Below are positions 36,497 to 46,079 of a DNA stretch of 64,000 bases, piece by piece. The notes below the pieces were generated by a model. That model saw nothing but the letters and a program-made list of their open reading frames with translations. It had not been told where the DNA came from and ran no database searches. This DNA comes from an uncultured Erythrobacter sp. Its GTDB lineage: Bacteria; Pseudomonadota; Alphaproteobacteria; Sphingomonadales; Sphingomonadaceae. The stretch spans positions 1,860,001 to 1,924,000 of the forward strand of contig CANMZA010000001.1 in NCBI GenBank assembly GCA_947502305.1, in the 5' to 3' direction. The position numbers and the translations under genes were made by a program. Numbering within the stretch: position 1 is the first letter of the stretch; each line of letters starts with the position of its first letter.

Positions 36497-38740
36497 ATGC
36501 GACGAATTGCGATTTTCCCGGATAAAGACAGCTTGGTGGTGATACTCATATTGGGGGTCGTCGCGCTGTGCGTTGTTGCGGTTTCCTCGCTGTCTTCGCG
36601 CGCGACCGCCAATCCCGTCAGCCGCGCGGCGGCGGAGCCATTGCCCGCCAGCCATGCCCCGATCCAGACCGAGGGCGGTTTGATCCTGCGCCGCGCATCG
36701 GCAGCCGCAGGCGACGTTGCCGTGAATGTACCGGCGATGCGGCTGGGCACGGATATTGTCGCAAATGTCGATGGGCAAACCGCCCGCGTCACCGTGACGC
36801 AGGCGTTTCGCAACACCTCATCAGAATGGATGGAGGCGACATATCTTTACCCCCTGCCCGACAATGGCGCGGTCGATACGCTGAAAATGGTGGTGGGCGA
36901 CCGGATTTTCGAAGGGGAGATCAAGCCCAAAGAAGAAGCACAGCAAATCTATGAAGAGGCCAAGGCGAATGGCCAGAAAGCGGGATTGGTCGAACAATCG
37001 CGCCCCAACATGTTCCGCAATTCCATCGCCAATGTCGGCCCCGGCGAAACGGTGCTGGTGCAGATCGAATTTCAGGCGCCCATCGCGCAGGTTGCGGGCG
37101 ATTATTCGCTGCGTCTGCCGCTGGTGGTTGGCCCGCGCTATATCGCTGGCAGCGCGGATAATGTCGGCTCGCTCGCCAATGCCGCGATGCTTGCTGGCGC
37201 TTCCGATGTGCTCGCGCCGACCGCCGATCCGGCGATGGTGGCGCGCGCTGGCGGGGGACTCAACCCCGTCGCGATCACCGTCAATCTGGACCCCGGTTTT
37301 ACAGCGGAGGCAATCTCCAGCCCCTATCACGCGGTGAATATTGCGGGCGCCGGTGACAGCCGCACGGTCACTCTTTCCGATGGCGCTGTCCCGGCAAACC
37401 GCGATTTTGAATTGCGGTGGAGCGCGGCCGAAAATGCCCCCGCGCTTGGCCTGTTCCGTCAAAGCCATTCTGAGCTGGATTATGTCATGGCGACGATCAC
37501 GCCGCCATCGGTTGATCTCACCGGCGAGGCGGCCTCATCCTTTCCGCCGCGCGAGATGATCTTTGTCATCGACAATTCCGGATCAATGGCGGGCGAAAGC
37601 ATGCCCGCCGCCCGCCGGAGCCTGATCTATGCGCTGGAAACGTTGCGCCCGCAGGATAGCTTCAACATCATCCGTTTCGACGACACGATGAGCGAATTGT
37701 TCCCCAGCGCCGTGGCCGCAAATGACCGCAATATTGCACAGGCGAAAAGCTATACCCACACCCTCAATGCAGAGGGCGGCACTGAGATGCTGCCCGCATT
37801 GCGCGCTGCGCTTGAAGAAGGGACGACGCAGCGCGAAGGCCCGGTGCGCCAAGTCATCTTCCTCACCGATGGTTCGCTGTCGAATGAGGCGGAGATGATG
37901 GAGGAGATCAACGAGAACCGCGGCCGCAGCCGGGTGTTTATGGTCGGCATTGGCTCTGCGCCGAACACATTCCTAATGCGCCGCATGGCGGAGGCAGGAC
38001 GCGGGACATTCACCCATGTCGGGATTGGTGACGAGGCAGAAACGCAAATGCGCGCCCTGCTGGGCCGCCTTGCCCGGCCCGTGGCCACCAATCTGACGGC
38101 GCGCGTGGATGGCGGCACCCTCGATTTCGCCCCACGCGATCTGCCCGATCTGTATGCCGGTGAACCGCTGGTTCTGCTTGGCCGGACGCGGCATTTGGCG
38201 GGCACTTTGACCGTGACTGGCACGCTGAACGGACGGCGTTGGTCGCAAAGCATCGAATTGAGCGAAGCGCGCCAAAGCGATGTGGTGGCCAAGCTCTGGG
38301 CATCGCGCCGGATTGCCGAAGTGGAGGCGGAGCGTTGGTCTGGGCAAATGTCCTATGAGCTTGCCGACAAGTCGATTGAGGATTTGGGAATGCACTTTCA
38401 CCTCGTCACCAGCCGGACCAGCCTGATCGCGGTCGATGACACGCCCAGCCGCCCTGATGGTGCACGTTTGACCCGCGAAGAGCTGCCGCTGCTGCTGCCG
38501 GAGGGTTGGGATTTCGACCATCTGTTTGGATCGCAAATGACGAACCAGACGCGCGGATTGCCGCTGGAAAGCGAGAAACAGCGGCAACGACTCGAACTGC
38601 CCAACACTTCGACCGGATATATGCTGTCGCTGATGCTGGGCCTGTTGCTGATCGGTGCAGGCGGGGCCGGTGCGGTGTGGATGAGGCGGGAACGGCTATC
38701 GCCGCAGGCGCAGTTTACGCGCCAGCAGGCGGCGGCATGA
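36497..38740 (+). CDS. Marine proteobacterial sortase target protein (VIT and VWA domains)
   Basis: A 747-residue surface protein. After an N-terminal membrane or signal helix come a VIT domain (VTVTQAFRNTSSEWMEATYLYPLP) and a von Willebrand A domain with MIDAS sequence FVIDNSGSM (about 356-364). At the C-terminus LPNTS (about 701) is followed by a hydrophobic helix and an Arg-rich tail, a Gram-positive-like sorting signal. It matches TIGR03788 and is coupled (ATGA) to its sortase. The ATG at 36497 has GGAGG six bases upstream; the ATG at 36485 lies inside that site. Confidence 0.92.
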   Translation: MRRIAIFPDKDSLVVILILGVVALCVVAVSSLSSRATANPVSRAAAEPLPASHAPIQTEGGLILRRASAAAGDVAVNVPAMRLGTDIVANVDGQTARVTVTQAFRNTSSEWMEATYLYPLPDNGAVDTLKMVVGDRIFEGEIKPKEEAQQIYEEAKANGQKAGLVEQSRPNMFRNSIANVGPGETVLVQIEFQAPIAQVAGDYSLRLPLVVGPRYIAGSADNVGSLANAAMLAGASDVLAPTADPAMVARAGGGLNPVAITVNLDPGFTAEAISSPYHAVNIAGAGDSRTVTLSDGAVPANRDFELRWSAAENAPALGLFRQSHSELDYVMATITPPSVDLTGEAASSFPPREMIFVIDNSGSMAGESMPAARRSLIYALETLRPQDSFNIIRFDDTMSELFPSAVAANDRNIAQAKSYTHTLNAEGGTEMLPALRAALEEGTTQREGPVRQVIFLTDGSLSNEAEMMEEINENRGRSRVFMVGIGSAPNTFLMRRMAEAGRGTFTHVGIGDEAETQMRALLGRLARPVATNLTARVDGGTLDFAPRDLPDLYAGEPLVLLGRTRHLAGTLTVTGTLNGRRWSQSIELSEARQSDVVAKLWASRRIAEVEAERWSGQMSYELADKSIEDLGMHFHLVTSRTSLIAVDDTPSRPDGARLTREELPLLLPEGWDFDHLFGSQMTNQTRGLPLESEKQRQRLELPNTSTGYMLSLMLGLLLIGAGGAGAVWMRRERLSPQAQFTRQQAAA

Positions 38741-39360
38741 TGGATATCGCTCTGCCCTGCCCAGAGCAAAATGGGCGCGCCGATACGAAAGGAGTGAACT
38801 GGCGCGCCCTTCCCCGGTTGCTATTCCTCGCCGTGATGGTGGCCGGGGCCGCTCTGACGGCGAAGACGCTGTATATCCCGGTGAAAGCGCAAGTGGCGCA
38901 GGTCTTGCTGGCCAAAGCGTTTGACGAAAGCCTCGCCAGCGGCAGCCCGGTAAAGCCGTGGAGCTGGGCCGACACCGCCCCCCTCGCCCGCGTCAGCGCG
39001 CCCCGGTTGGAGGTCAGCGAGATTGTCCTGTCAGGCGGATCAGGCGAAGCGATGGCGTTTGGGCCGACGGCTATGGTCGATGACCGGGCCAGCCGCGTAA
39101 CCGTGCTGGCCGCGCATCGCGATACGCATTTTGAATTTGTGCAACGTTTGCTGATCGGGGACGATATCTGGATGGAGCGGATTGATGGCACCGCAGCCAA
39201 TTACCGCGTGGTCCGCACCGAAGTTACGCAATGGGATGCGTTCACCTATCCTACCGATGGCGGCACGGGATTGATGGCGCTGACCACATGTTACCCCTTC
39301 GACACGCATGAACCCGGCCCACTGCGTTATGTTGTCTGGGCGGAAATGGTGCCAGATTGA
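38737..39360 (+). CDS. Class GN sortase
   Basis: A 207-residue membrane-anchored transpeptidase with a helix at about 28-42. The catalytic triad is His127 (LAAHRDTHF), Cys185 (LTTCYPF) and Arg197 (GPLRYVV). It matches the Gram-negative class GN family (TIGR03784), which normally serves one neighbouring target. The ATG lies in the target-gene stop (ATGA). In a Gram-negative cell the acceptor for the cleaved protein is not established. Confidence 0.92.
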   Translation: MMDIALPCPEQNGRADTKGVNWRALPRLLFLAVMVAGAALTAKTLYIPVKAQVAQVLLAKAFDESLASGSPVKPWSWADTAPLARVSAPRLEVSEIVLSGGSGEAMAFGPTAMVDDRASRVTVLAAHRDTHFEFVQRLLIGDDIWMERIDGTAANYRVVRTEVTQWDAFTYPTDGGTGLMALTTCYPFDTHEPGPLRYVVWAEMVPD

Positions 39361-39416
39361 CGGGGCGATTAAGGTCGTGATTGCGCAGCCCTGGATCCAC
39401 GCCTATTTCTCAGCGC

Positions 39417-40088
39417 ATGGCCATCACAATCGCTCGTATCATTGCCAAGATTATCCTGTGGTTTGTCGGGCTGAGCCTGATTTTGGTAGTTCTGTTCAAA
39501 TTCGTCCCCGTCCCCGTTACCGCGACGATGGTGATGGATGAAAACAGCATTACGAAAGACTGGGAAAGCCTGGAGAATATCGACCCCAATCTGGTCGCCG
39601 CCGTGATCGCGGCGGAGGATTCCAAATTTTGCACGCATTGGGGGTTTGATACCGAAGCAATCGAAGCAGCCGCGCGCCGCAATGCCGAAGGTGGCCGTAT
39701 CAGAGGCGGCTCCACCATTTCCCAGCAAACCGCGAAGAATGTGTTTTTATGGCAAGGCGGCGGCTATTTCCGCAAAGCGCTGGAGGCGTGGTTTACTTTC
39801 TGGATCGAAGCGGTTTGGGGCAAAGAGCGGATCATGGAAGTGTACTTAAATGTCGCGGAAACCGGCATCGGCACCTATGGCGCAGAGGCCGGGGCGCAGC
39901 GTTATTTCGGCCATTCCGCCGCGCGCATGACCGCCGATGAAGCCAGCCGCATGGCCGCCGCCCTGCCGCAGCCGAAAAAGCGCGCGGTCATTGGCCCCAG
40001 CGGATGGCTGGCGCGGCATGGCAACTCAATTGAAAGCCGCATTGGTGTGGTAAAACGTGACGGTTTGGATTCCTGCGTTTACGATTGA
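39417..40088 (+). CDS. mtgA: Monofunctional biosynthetic peptidoglycan transglycosylase
   Basis: A 223-residue GT51 enzyme polymerising lipid II. One N-terminal helix anchors it in the inner membrane. Catalytic motifs are IAAEDSKFCTHWGFD (catalytic Glu), RGGSTISQQTAKN, the KERIMEVYLNVAETG stretch and the later GAEAGAQRYFG. No transpeptidase domain follows. The ATG at 39417 is chosen over the TTG at 39381. It ends inside the possible TTG start of the cation transporter gene. Confidence 0.93.
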   Translation: MAITIARIIAKIILWFVGLSLILVVLFKFVPVPVTATMVMDENSITKDWESLENIDPNLVAAVIAAEDSKFCTHWGFDTEAIEAAARRNAEGGRIRGGSTISQQTAKNVFLWQGGGYFRKALEAWFTFWIEAVWGKERIMEVYLNVAETGIGTYGAEAGAQRYFGHSAARMTADEASRMAAALPQPKKRAVIGPSGWLARHGNSIESRIGVVKRDGLDSCVYD

Positions 40089-40093
40089 TCGCA

Positions 40094-41041
40094 ATGGGTC
40101 ACGGGCATTCACATCACGGCGGGCATGATAAGGATCATGATCATGATCACGGGCATCATCATGGGCACGGCCACAGCCATGCGCCCGCCGATTTCGGACG
40201 CGCCTTTGCCATTGGAATCGCGCTAAATTCGGCATTTGTCGTGGTGGAGGCGAGCTTTGGCTTCCTCTATGGCTCAATGGCGCTGGTTGCCGATGCTGGG
40301 CATAATCTTTCCGATGTGCTCGCTCTAATGCTCGCTTGGGGCGCAAATATTGCGGCAAAACGCGCACCGACCGAACGCTTCACCTACGGTTTTAAAAGCT
40401 CAACCATCCTCGCCGCTTTGGCCAATGCGCTGCTGCTGGCGGTGGCGATTGGGGCGATCTTGTTTGAAACGGTGCACCGATTGTTCGAACCGGCCGAGCC
40501 GCAAGGAATGGTGATGGTCATCGTCGCCGGTATCGGGATTGCGATCAATGCGGGCACGGCGATGCTGTTTATGCGGGGGCAAGATGACCTCAATATTCGC
40601 GGCGCCTATCTGCATATGGCCGCCGACGCGTTAGTCTCGGCGGGCGTTGTGCTGGCGGGGCTTGCGATTGTCTTCACTGGGCTGGCGTGGATTGACCCGC
40701 TGGTCAGCTTCGCGATTGCCGGGTTGATCGCATTTGCGACATGGGGGCTGGCAAAGGACAGCATAAAGATGAGCTTGCTTGCGGTTCCTGCAAGTATTGA
40801 CGTCAGCGAAGTCCGGGCGCATTTGGCAAGTCTGGAGGGCGTTCAAACCGTGCATGATCTGCATATCTGGCCAATGTCGACGACTGAAACGGCGCTGACC
40901 GCGCATTTGGTGATGCCGGGTGCGCCATGCGCAGACACGTTCCTGCATCAGGCGGCAGAGAGCCTAGAGGCGCGATTTGGCATCGGCCATGCGACGCTTC
41001 AGATTGAACGCGATAGCCTGCATTGCGGGGCGGATTGCTAA
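40094..41041 (+). CDS. Cation diffusion facilitator transporter (ZitB/CzcD type)
   Basis: A 315-residue efflux transporter for Zn2+ or a similar divalent cation. It begins with a His/Asp-rich metal-binding stretch of about 30 residues. Six membrane helices carry the HxxxD/DxxxD sites (ADAGHNLSDVLAL; HMAADALVSAGVV), and a cytoplasmic C-terminal domain follows. Its TAA overlaps the next ATG (TAATG), so the sigma-factor gene is coupled to it. The TTG at 40085 is an alternative start. Confidence 0.9.
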   Translation: MGHGHSHHGGHDKDHDHDHGHHHGHGHSHAPADFGRAFAIGIALNSAFVVVEASFGFLYGSMALVADAGHNLSDVLALMLAWGANIAAKRAPTERFTYGFKSSTILAALANALLLAVAIGAILFETVHRLFEPAEPQGMVMVIVAGIGIAINAGTAMLFMRGQDDLNIRGAYLHMAADALVSAGVVLAGLAIVFTGLAWIDPLVSFAIAGLIAFATWGLAKDSIKMSLLAVPASIDVSEVRAHLASLEGVQTVHDLHIWPMSTTETALTAHLVMPGAPCADTFLHQAAESLEARFGIGHATLQIERDSLHCGADC

Positions 41042-41640
41042 TGGCTGACGGTCCCGCCTCCTCCTCCAGCCCGGCGGCAAATGCCGCGCGCGAACGGCTG
41101 CGCGCCGCCATGGTGCGGCTGGCCGACGGCGACAGCGCCGCGCTTGAGGAAATTTATGACGCAACCCGCGTGAAACTCTTCGGCATCTGCTTCCGTATCT
41201 TGGGGGACAGAAAGGAAGCCGAGGACGCATTGCAGGACGTCTATGTAAATCTATGGCAACGCGCCGACCGTTATGACCCCGATCGGGCAAGCCCGATTTC
41301 GTGGCTGGCGACGTTTGCGCGCAACCGGGCGATTGACCGTCTACGCACTGGCAAAGTGCGCGGCGGCGCTGTTCCTGTGGAAGAAGCGAACCCGCTGCCT
41401 GATTCTGCTCCTTTGGCCGATAGCTTGCTGGTGGATGCCGAAAATGCGGCGCAAATTCACACCTGCCTTGCCGGTTTGGATGAAAACACGCGCGGTCATA
41501 TCCGCGGCGCGTTTTTCGAAGGCTACACTTACGCGCAATTGGCCGAGGCGGCGGATGTGCCGCTGGGTACGATGAAAAGCTGGATCCGTCGCGGCCTGCA
41601 AAAACTGCGTGTTTGTCTGGAAGCGAGTGAGGCATCATGA
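41041..41640 (+). CDS. ECF sigma factor (SigK-like)
   Basis: A 199-residue extracytoplasmic-function sigma factor. Region 2 is FGICFRILGDRKEAEDALQD with WLATFARNRAIDRLR; region 4 is YTYAQLAEAADVPLGTMKSW. It is followed, with ATGA overlap, by an RskA-like anti-sigma factor, and then by a fasciclin gene. The order resembles the SigK-RskA-MPT70/83 module of actinobacteria, which suggests the fasciclin gene as a target. Confidence 0.9.
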   Translation: MADGPASSSSPAANAARERLRAAMVRLADGDSAALEEIYDATRVKLFGICFRILGDRKEAEDALQDVYVNLWQRADRYDPDRASPISWLATFARNRAIDRLRTGKVRGGAVPVEEANPLPDSAPLADSLLVDAENAAQIHTCLAGLDENTRGHIRGAFFEGYTYAQLAEAADVPLGTMKSWIRRGLQKLRVCLEASEAS

Positions 41641-42473
41641 GCGACCCGAAAAACAACACCGGGCCTGAGCCGACACGCGACGATCCCATGATCGCGGCGG
41701 AATATGCGCTCGGCCTGCTCGAAGGCGAAGAATTGCTGCAAGCGCGCGGCAAAGTCAGCAGCGATGCCGATTTTGCGTGGCGCAAAGAATGGTGGGACAA
41801 TTGGTTTGCCCCGCTGACCGACGATATGGCGGGTATGGAACCCGGCGGCGATGTCTGGACGCGGATCGCCCAAGAGGTGCATGGCGGCCAGAATAGCGGT
41901 ACTGCAACTGGCGGTACTGCAACTGGCGGTACTGCAATTGGCGGTACTGCAATTGGCGGCGCCGAAATCATCGACCTGCGCGTCAAACAAGCCGAAGGGC
42001 GCATGCGCCGCTGGCAATGGACAGCTGGGATTACCTCTGCCGCTGCTGCGCTTATGCTCGCAGTGTTGGTCTTCGCCCCGGGCAGCGAACCTGTCGCAGC
42101 CCCCGGCACGCAGGCCCCGCAATTGGCCGCCGCCGATCCGCTTGTCGCACAAGTGCCGATTGGCGATACTGGGCTGCGGCTGGACGTAACTTATATCCCC
42201 GAAAGCGAAAAAATGCTCGTCGGCGCTATCGGTCTGACGGCCGATGGTGTGCATGATCACGAATTGTGGTTGGTGCCCGCCGATGGCAGCGATTTGCAAT
42301 CCTTGGGCGTGGTGGTGCCGGGTGAAGTGCGCTCGGTGGAATTGCCAGATAACATCGCCAGCAATCTCGGCAATGGCGTATCCTTGGTCCTGACCCGTGA
42401 ACCAATTGGCGGCAAACCTGATGGCGAAGACGCTGGCCCAGTGGTTGCCGAAGGCGCTTTCTCGCAGGTCTAA
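41637..42473 (+). CDS. RskA-like membrane anti-sigma factor with short tandem repeat
   Basis: A 278-residue anti-sigma factor. The N-terminal cytoplasmic helices (AAEYALGLLEGEELL) bind the sigma factor, a membrane helix lies at about 127-147 and the periplasmic RskA domain follows (LWLVPADG; SVELPDN). Between the N-terminal part and the helix is a (Gly-Thr-Ala-Thr/Ile-Gly)4 repeat encoded by four 15-bp units. Release of sigma factor presumably follows regulated proteolysis. Confidence 0.87.
   Translation: MSDPKNNTGPEPTRDDPMIAAEYALGLLEGEELLQARGKVSSDADFAWRKEWWDNWFAPLTDDMAGMEPGGDVWTRIAQEVHGGQNSGTATGGTATGGTAIGGTAIGGAEIIDLRVKQAEGRMRRWQWTAGITSAAAALMLAVLVFAPGSEPVAAPGTQAPQLAAADPLVAQVPIGDTGLRLDVTYIPESEKMLVGAIGLTADGVHDHELWLVPADGSDLQSLGVVVPGEVRSVELPDNIASNLGNGVSLVLTREPIGGKPDGEDAGPVVAEGAFSQV
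41898..41957 (+). repeat. Four 15-bp in-frame tandem repeats in the anti-sigma gene
   Basis: GGTACTGCAACTGGC occurs twice, then GGTACTGCAATTGGC twice, without gaps. Each adds five residues, so copy-number change keeps the frame and alters only linker length. Confidence 0.9.
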
Positions 42474-42636
42474 TTCTGCCGGAATGTGAGCTTCGGCTCA
42501 TCCCGCCTAAACCTCGGCTCAAAGCGCTTTTTGGCAATTTTCAAATAAAATTTGGCATCTCTGCATCCGCATTGAGAAACTTAGCGTAAATTCTACGCAA
42601 GATCGGGAGGGCTTGCCTTTCACAAAGGAGATCCCA

Positions 42637-43209
42637 ATGCCTACCCTAACTACGAAATTCAAACCCGCTCTCATCGCCGCGATTGCTGCGACAACCGGCA
42701 TCGCCGCTATCGCCGCCGCACCGGCAACAGCGCATCATCATCACGCCGCCAGCGCGCAGCAAACGCCCAATATCGTGGAAACCGCGCAAAGCACCGGAGT
42801 ACACGGCACTTTGGTTGCCGCCGTGACCGCTGCTGATTTGGCGGGCACTTTGTCCGCCGATGGCGCGCTGACCGTGTTTGCTCCGACCGACACCGCCTTT
42901 GCCAAATTGCCCGATGGCACTGTGGCAAATCTGGTAAAGCCAGAGAACAAGCAGGCTCTCACGGATATTCTGACCTATCACGTGGTCGGCGGGAACATCA
43001 CCAGCGAGATGATCCTGGGTTATATCAAAAATGGCGGCGGGGTTGCCCGCATCGAGACGCTCGCTGGCGGCGTGTTGGAGGCGCGTCTGTCCGGTAGCAC
43101 AATTATCGTGACCGACGGTGCAGGCCGCGCAACCGCCGTGACGACAGCCGACGTGCAAACATCAAATGGAATTATTCACGTGACCGACGGCGTCTTTCTG
43201 CCCGGTTGA
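42637..43209 (+). CDS. Secreted fasciclin (FAS1) domain protein
   Basis: A 190-residue exported protein. A signal peptide ending near ATAHHHHAASA precedes one FAS1 domain: VHGTLVAAVTAADLAGTL, the H1 box GALTVFAPTDTAFAKLP, YHVVGG and the H2 box TSNGIIHVTDGVFLP. FAS1 proteins act in adhesion. The ATG has AAAGGAG six bases upstream; an intergenic region of about 160 bp separates it from the sigma/anti-sigma genes, leaving room for a dedicated promoter. Confidence 0.93.
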   Translation: MPTLTTKFKPALIAAIAATTGIAAIAAAPATAHHHHAASAQQTPNIVETAQSTGVHGTLVAAVTAADLAGTLSADGALTVFAPTDTAFAKLPDGTVANLVKPENKQALTDILTYHVVGGNITSEMILGYIKNGGGVARIETLAGGVLEARLSGSTIIVTDGAGRATAVTTADVQTSNGIIHVTDGVFLPG

Positions 43210-43276
43210 TCCGTAACTCTTTCCAGATAGCGCGGCTCCACCGTTCCCCTCCCATTCGGGGCTTCGCTACCTACCG

Positions 43277-43316
43277 ACCCCGTCCGGCGCTCCTCCAAGC
43301 ACCGGGCGGGGTTTTT
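43277..43316 (+). terminator. Terminator after the fasciclin gene
   Basis: An 11-bp stem with one G-U pair (ACCCCGTCCGG/CCGGGCGGGGT) followed by TTTTT. Confidence 0.9.
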
Positions 43317-43340
43317 GGTTTTTGCGCGCGGGTCCTGCGC

Positions 43341-43676
43341 CTAATTCGTCGGCAGCCAACGCTGCATCTTCGTCTCAAGCAATCGGATTAGATCAGGGTC
43401 CATAAAGGCATAGTCATCAGGAATATTGAGGACCACGACCCGCTTATCCTTAAGCGCCGCGCGATGCTTCCTCTGGAGCTTGTTGCGATGCTGCCGCTCC
43501 ATGACAAAGATGAAGTCAGCCCATTCCACCAATTCATCGGACAGGGGTTCGTCAGCATCGTTATTGGTGCCAGCGGACAGTGTATTGATCCCCGGTGAGT
43601 CGGCAAAAACCTGTTCTGCGGTCGGGCTACGCAATTTGTTTTGGCTGCACACGAACAGAAAATTGCGGTGGGTCAT
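43341..43676 (-). CDS. Small low-molecular-weight phosphotyrosine phosphatase-like protein
   Basis: A 111-residue protein beginning FLFVCSQNKLRSPTAEQVF, the P-loop (C-X5-R-S) of low-molecular-weight protein tyrosine phosphatases and arsenate reductases, with a late NIPDDY segment. It is shorter than classical members (about 150 residues), matching a separate small subfamily. It converges on the fasciclin terminator. Confidence 0.85.
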   Translation of the reverse strand: MTHRNFLFVCSQNKLRSPTAEQVFADSPGINTLSAGTNNDADEPLSDELVEWADFIFVMERQHRNKLQRKHRAALKDKRVVVLNIPDDYAFMDPDLIRLLETKMQRWLPTN

Positions 43677-43741
43677 AGTGGTGTCATTGCTAGGTCATTC
43701 TCGCTCTAGCGAAGCTGACAGGCGCGTTGCTGCCCGTCAGC

Positions 43742-44668
43742 TTATGACGCGCCGCATACGCCGGAGCCTGCGGTCTGTCCGCGAAAGATGATCGCGCCAT
43801 ATGCTCCGTCTTGCCTGCGCTCATAAACAAAGCCGACTTCCTGCGGCTGCGTCGCTGGCTCAATTCGGTAGCGTAGATCGCCGCTTTCGGTGAAGCCAAG
43901 AATGTGGATGACGTTGCCCTCATACCGAACAGCCACCGGCTCGCCTGCGAAACGGACGGTGGCGTAACATTCGGAGACGACCTCCCAATTGGAGCTGGCA
44001 GTGTCATCATGGAAGACTTTGATCCCGACAAAGACCGGTTCGCCGCGCCGCGCATCGCGCCGCGATGATACGATCCATCCCAGCCTTGCGTTAAAACTAG
44101 GGCTCTCTGCCGCCTCTGCCGCCTCTGCCGCGTCCAGAACACGGTAGCGCACCGGCGCGGCCAATGTTCTGCGCCGGTCAAAGGCCACGCCGCTGATCGT
44201 GCCTTCATCATCAGGGACGAGGATATCGCTTTCCAATTGATCGACGCTGGAGCGGACGATCTGCTCAAAATCCCCATTGCGGTTAAAGTCGCGGAAACAC
44301 GCATTGGCTTTGCTAGAGATGGAAACGCTGAGCGTTGAGCAGAGCAATGTCGCACGGTTCGATGATCCGAAAACATAGGCGCCCGGCTGCGCCAAAGCGT
44401 CATCTGGAATGCTCAAATCATCAAGCAGCTCAGCATCCACAGCGTCTTCGAGCACGGCGACGATTTGCGGGCGGAGCGTCACGATCGCCAAAGAATCGCG
44501 GCCTCTGGCGATTTGCTCCTCACCCGGATTTTCGGATTCAAAACTCGCGATGAAAGTCGTCGGCGTCTGCGACCCAGCCAAAGCGGGTGCCAGACCAGAC
44601 GTGGCGGCAAAAGCCGTGAGCGCGAATCCAGCTATTTGTATACCCCGAAGGGCAGAACAAATATTCAA
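43742..44668 (-). CDS. Secreted protein of unknown function
   Basis: A 308-residue protein with a signal peptide (about 1-31, ending APALAGS). The body contains four cysteines and strand-rich sequence, including SSNRATLLCSTLSV, a FRDFNRNGDFEQI segment resembling a calcium-loop or VCBS-type turn, and YGAIIFRGQT near the end. I do not recognise the family. It lies three bases after the clpX stop on the same strand, so it may be co-transcribed with clpX. Confidence 0.6.
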   Translation of the reverse strand: MNICSALRGIQIAGFALTAFAATSGLAPALAGSQTPTTFIASFESENPGEEQIARGRDSLAIVTLRPQIVAVLEDAVDAELLDDLSIPDDALAQPGAYVFGSSNRATLLCSTLSVSISSKANACFRDFNRNGDFEQIVRSSVDQLESDILVPDDEGTISGVAFDRRRTLAAPVRYRVLDAAEAAEAAESPSFNARLGWIVSSRRDARRGEPVFVGIKVFHDDTASSNWEVVSECYATVRFAGEPVAVRYEGNVIHILGFTESGDLRYRIEPATQPQEVGFVYERRQDGAYGAIIFRGQTAGSGVCGAS

Positions 44669-44671
44669 CGC

Positions 44672-45934
44672 TTACGCCGCCTCTTCTTTCGCATCCCCGC
44701 CGTGAACGCGGATCGGGTCTTTCTTCCCGAAGACCACGTCTTCGTCGATCACAATCTCGGTCACGCCTTCCATATCGGGCAGGTCGAACATCGTATCGAG
44801 CAAAATCGCCTCAACAATAGAACGCAGACCGCGTGCACCGGTTTTGCGCAGGATCGCTTTTTCTGCAATCGCTTTCAGCGCCTCGTCCGTGAAGGTCAGC
44901 GCCACATCCTCGAGATCAAACAGCTTGCCATATTGCTTCACCAGAGCGTTTTTCGGCTCTTGCAGGATCGTGACCAGCGCATCGACATCAAGGTCATGCA
45001 AAGTGGCGATCACAGGCAAACGGCCAACAAATTCCGGGATCAGGCCGAATTTCAGCAGATCTTCCGGCTCGCTCTTCTCAAGCAATTCGCCAATATTGCG
45101 CTTGTCAGGGTCGGCCACATGCGCGCCGAAACCGATTGAGCGTTTTTGCAGACGATCCGCGATAATCTTATCCAGACCAGCAAACGCGCCGCCGCAAATG
45201 AACAGGATGTTGGTCGTGTCGACTTGCAGGAATTCTTGCTGAGGATGCTTGCGCCCGCCTTGCGGAGGCACGGAGGCGGTGGTGCCTTCCATCAATTTCA
45301 ACAGAGCTTGCTGCACACCCTCACCCGAAACGTCGCGGGTGATCGATGGGTTTTCAGCCTTGCGCGTAATTTTGTCAATTTCGTCGATATAGACGATGCC
45401 GTGCTGCGCTTTTTCAACGTTATAATCGGATGATTGCAGCAATTTCAGAATGATGTTCTCAACATCTTCACCGACATAGCCGGCCTCTGTCAAAGTCGTC
45501 GCATCGGCCATTGTGAACGGCACATCGAATGTGCGCGCCAATGTTTGGGCCAGCAAAGTCTTACCCGTACCGGTTGGTCCCACCAGCAGAATGTTCGATT
45601 TCGCCAGTTCCACTTCGCCCGATTTACCGCTGTGCTTCAAGCGTTTGTAGTGGTTGTGAACCGCAACGGCGAGGTTACGTTTCGCCGAATTCTGGCCAAT
45701 CACATAATCATTGAGCGTCGCAAAAATCTCCGACGGCGTCGGGACTTCGCCCTCTTTCTTGCCGGTGATGCCTGCTTTGGTTTCTTCGCGGATGATGTCG
45801 TTGCACAGTTCCACACACTCATCGCAAATGAAGACCGTTGGTCCTGCGATTAGCTTGCGCACTTCATGCTGAGACTTACCGCAGAAGCTGCAATACAGGG
45901 TGCTTTTGCTGTCAGATCCGCTCAATTTGGTCAT
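44672..45934 (-). CDS. clpX: ATP-dependent Clp protease ATPase subunit ClpX
   Basis: A 420-residue AAA+ unfoldase. An N-terminal zinc-binding domain (CSFCGK...CDECVELC), Walker A GPTGTGKT, Walker [11 protein letters not shown], the RKHPQQEF pore-2/sensor region and the sensor 2 [10 protein letters not shown] are present. It unfolds tagged substrates for ClpP and in alphaproteobacteria degrades CtrA through CpdR, linking it to ChpT. It lies downstream of clpP with about 205 bp between. Confidence 0.98.
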   Translation of the reverse strand: MTKLSGSDSKSTLYCSFCGKSQHEVRKLIAGPTVFICDECVELCNDIIREETKAGITGKKEGEVPTPSEIFATLNDYVIGQNSAKRNLAVAVHNHYKRLKHSGKSGEVELAKSNILLVGPTGTGKTLLAQTLARTFDVPFTMADATTLTEAGYVGEDVENIILKLLQSSDYNVEKAQHGIVYIDEIDKITRKAENPSITRDVSGEGVQQALLKLMEGTTASVPPQGGRKHPQQEFLQVDTTNILFICGGAFAGLDKIIADRLQKRSIGFGAHVADPDKRNIGELLEKSEPEDLLKFGLIPEFVGRLPVIATLHDLDVDALVTILQEPKNALVKQYGKLFDLEDVALTFTDEALKAIAEKAILRKTGARGLRSIVEAILLDTMFDLPDMEGVTEIVIDEDVVFGKKDPIRVHGGDAKEEAA

Positions 45935-46079
45935 TCCTATATCCTCGAATCCGGGTCCGGGCGCGGCGCGGCCAGGCCACCGGATTCGACAAGTCTATCT
46001 TCGCTGCCAAATGAATCAACATAAGGCTCACGCTTTTGGGTCCAGTTAAGTGCTTTTCATGCACCACTTTGGCAGGTCA

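Noticed and set aside
41755..41952. Minus-strand frame with YRQLQ repeats
   Set aside because: It is the antisense shadow of the 15-bp repeat in the anti-sigma gene.
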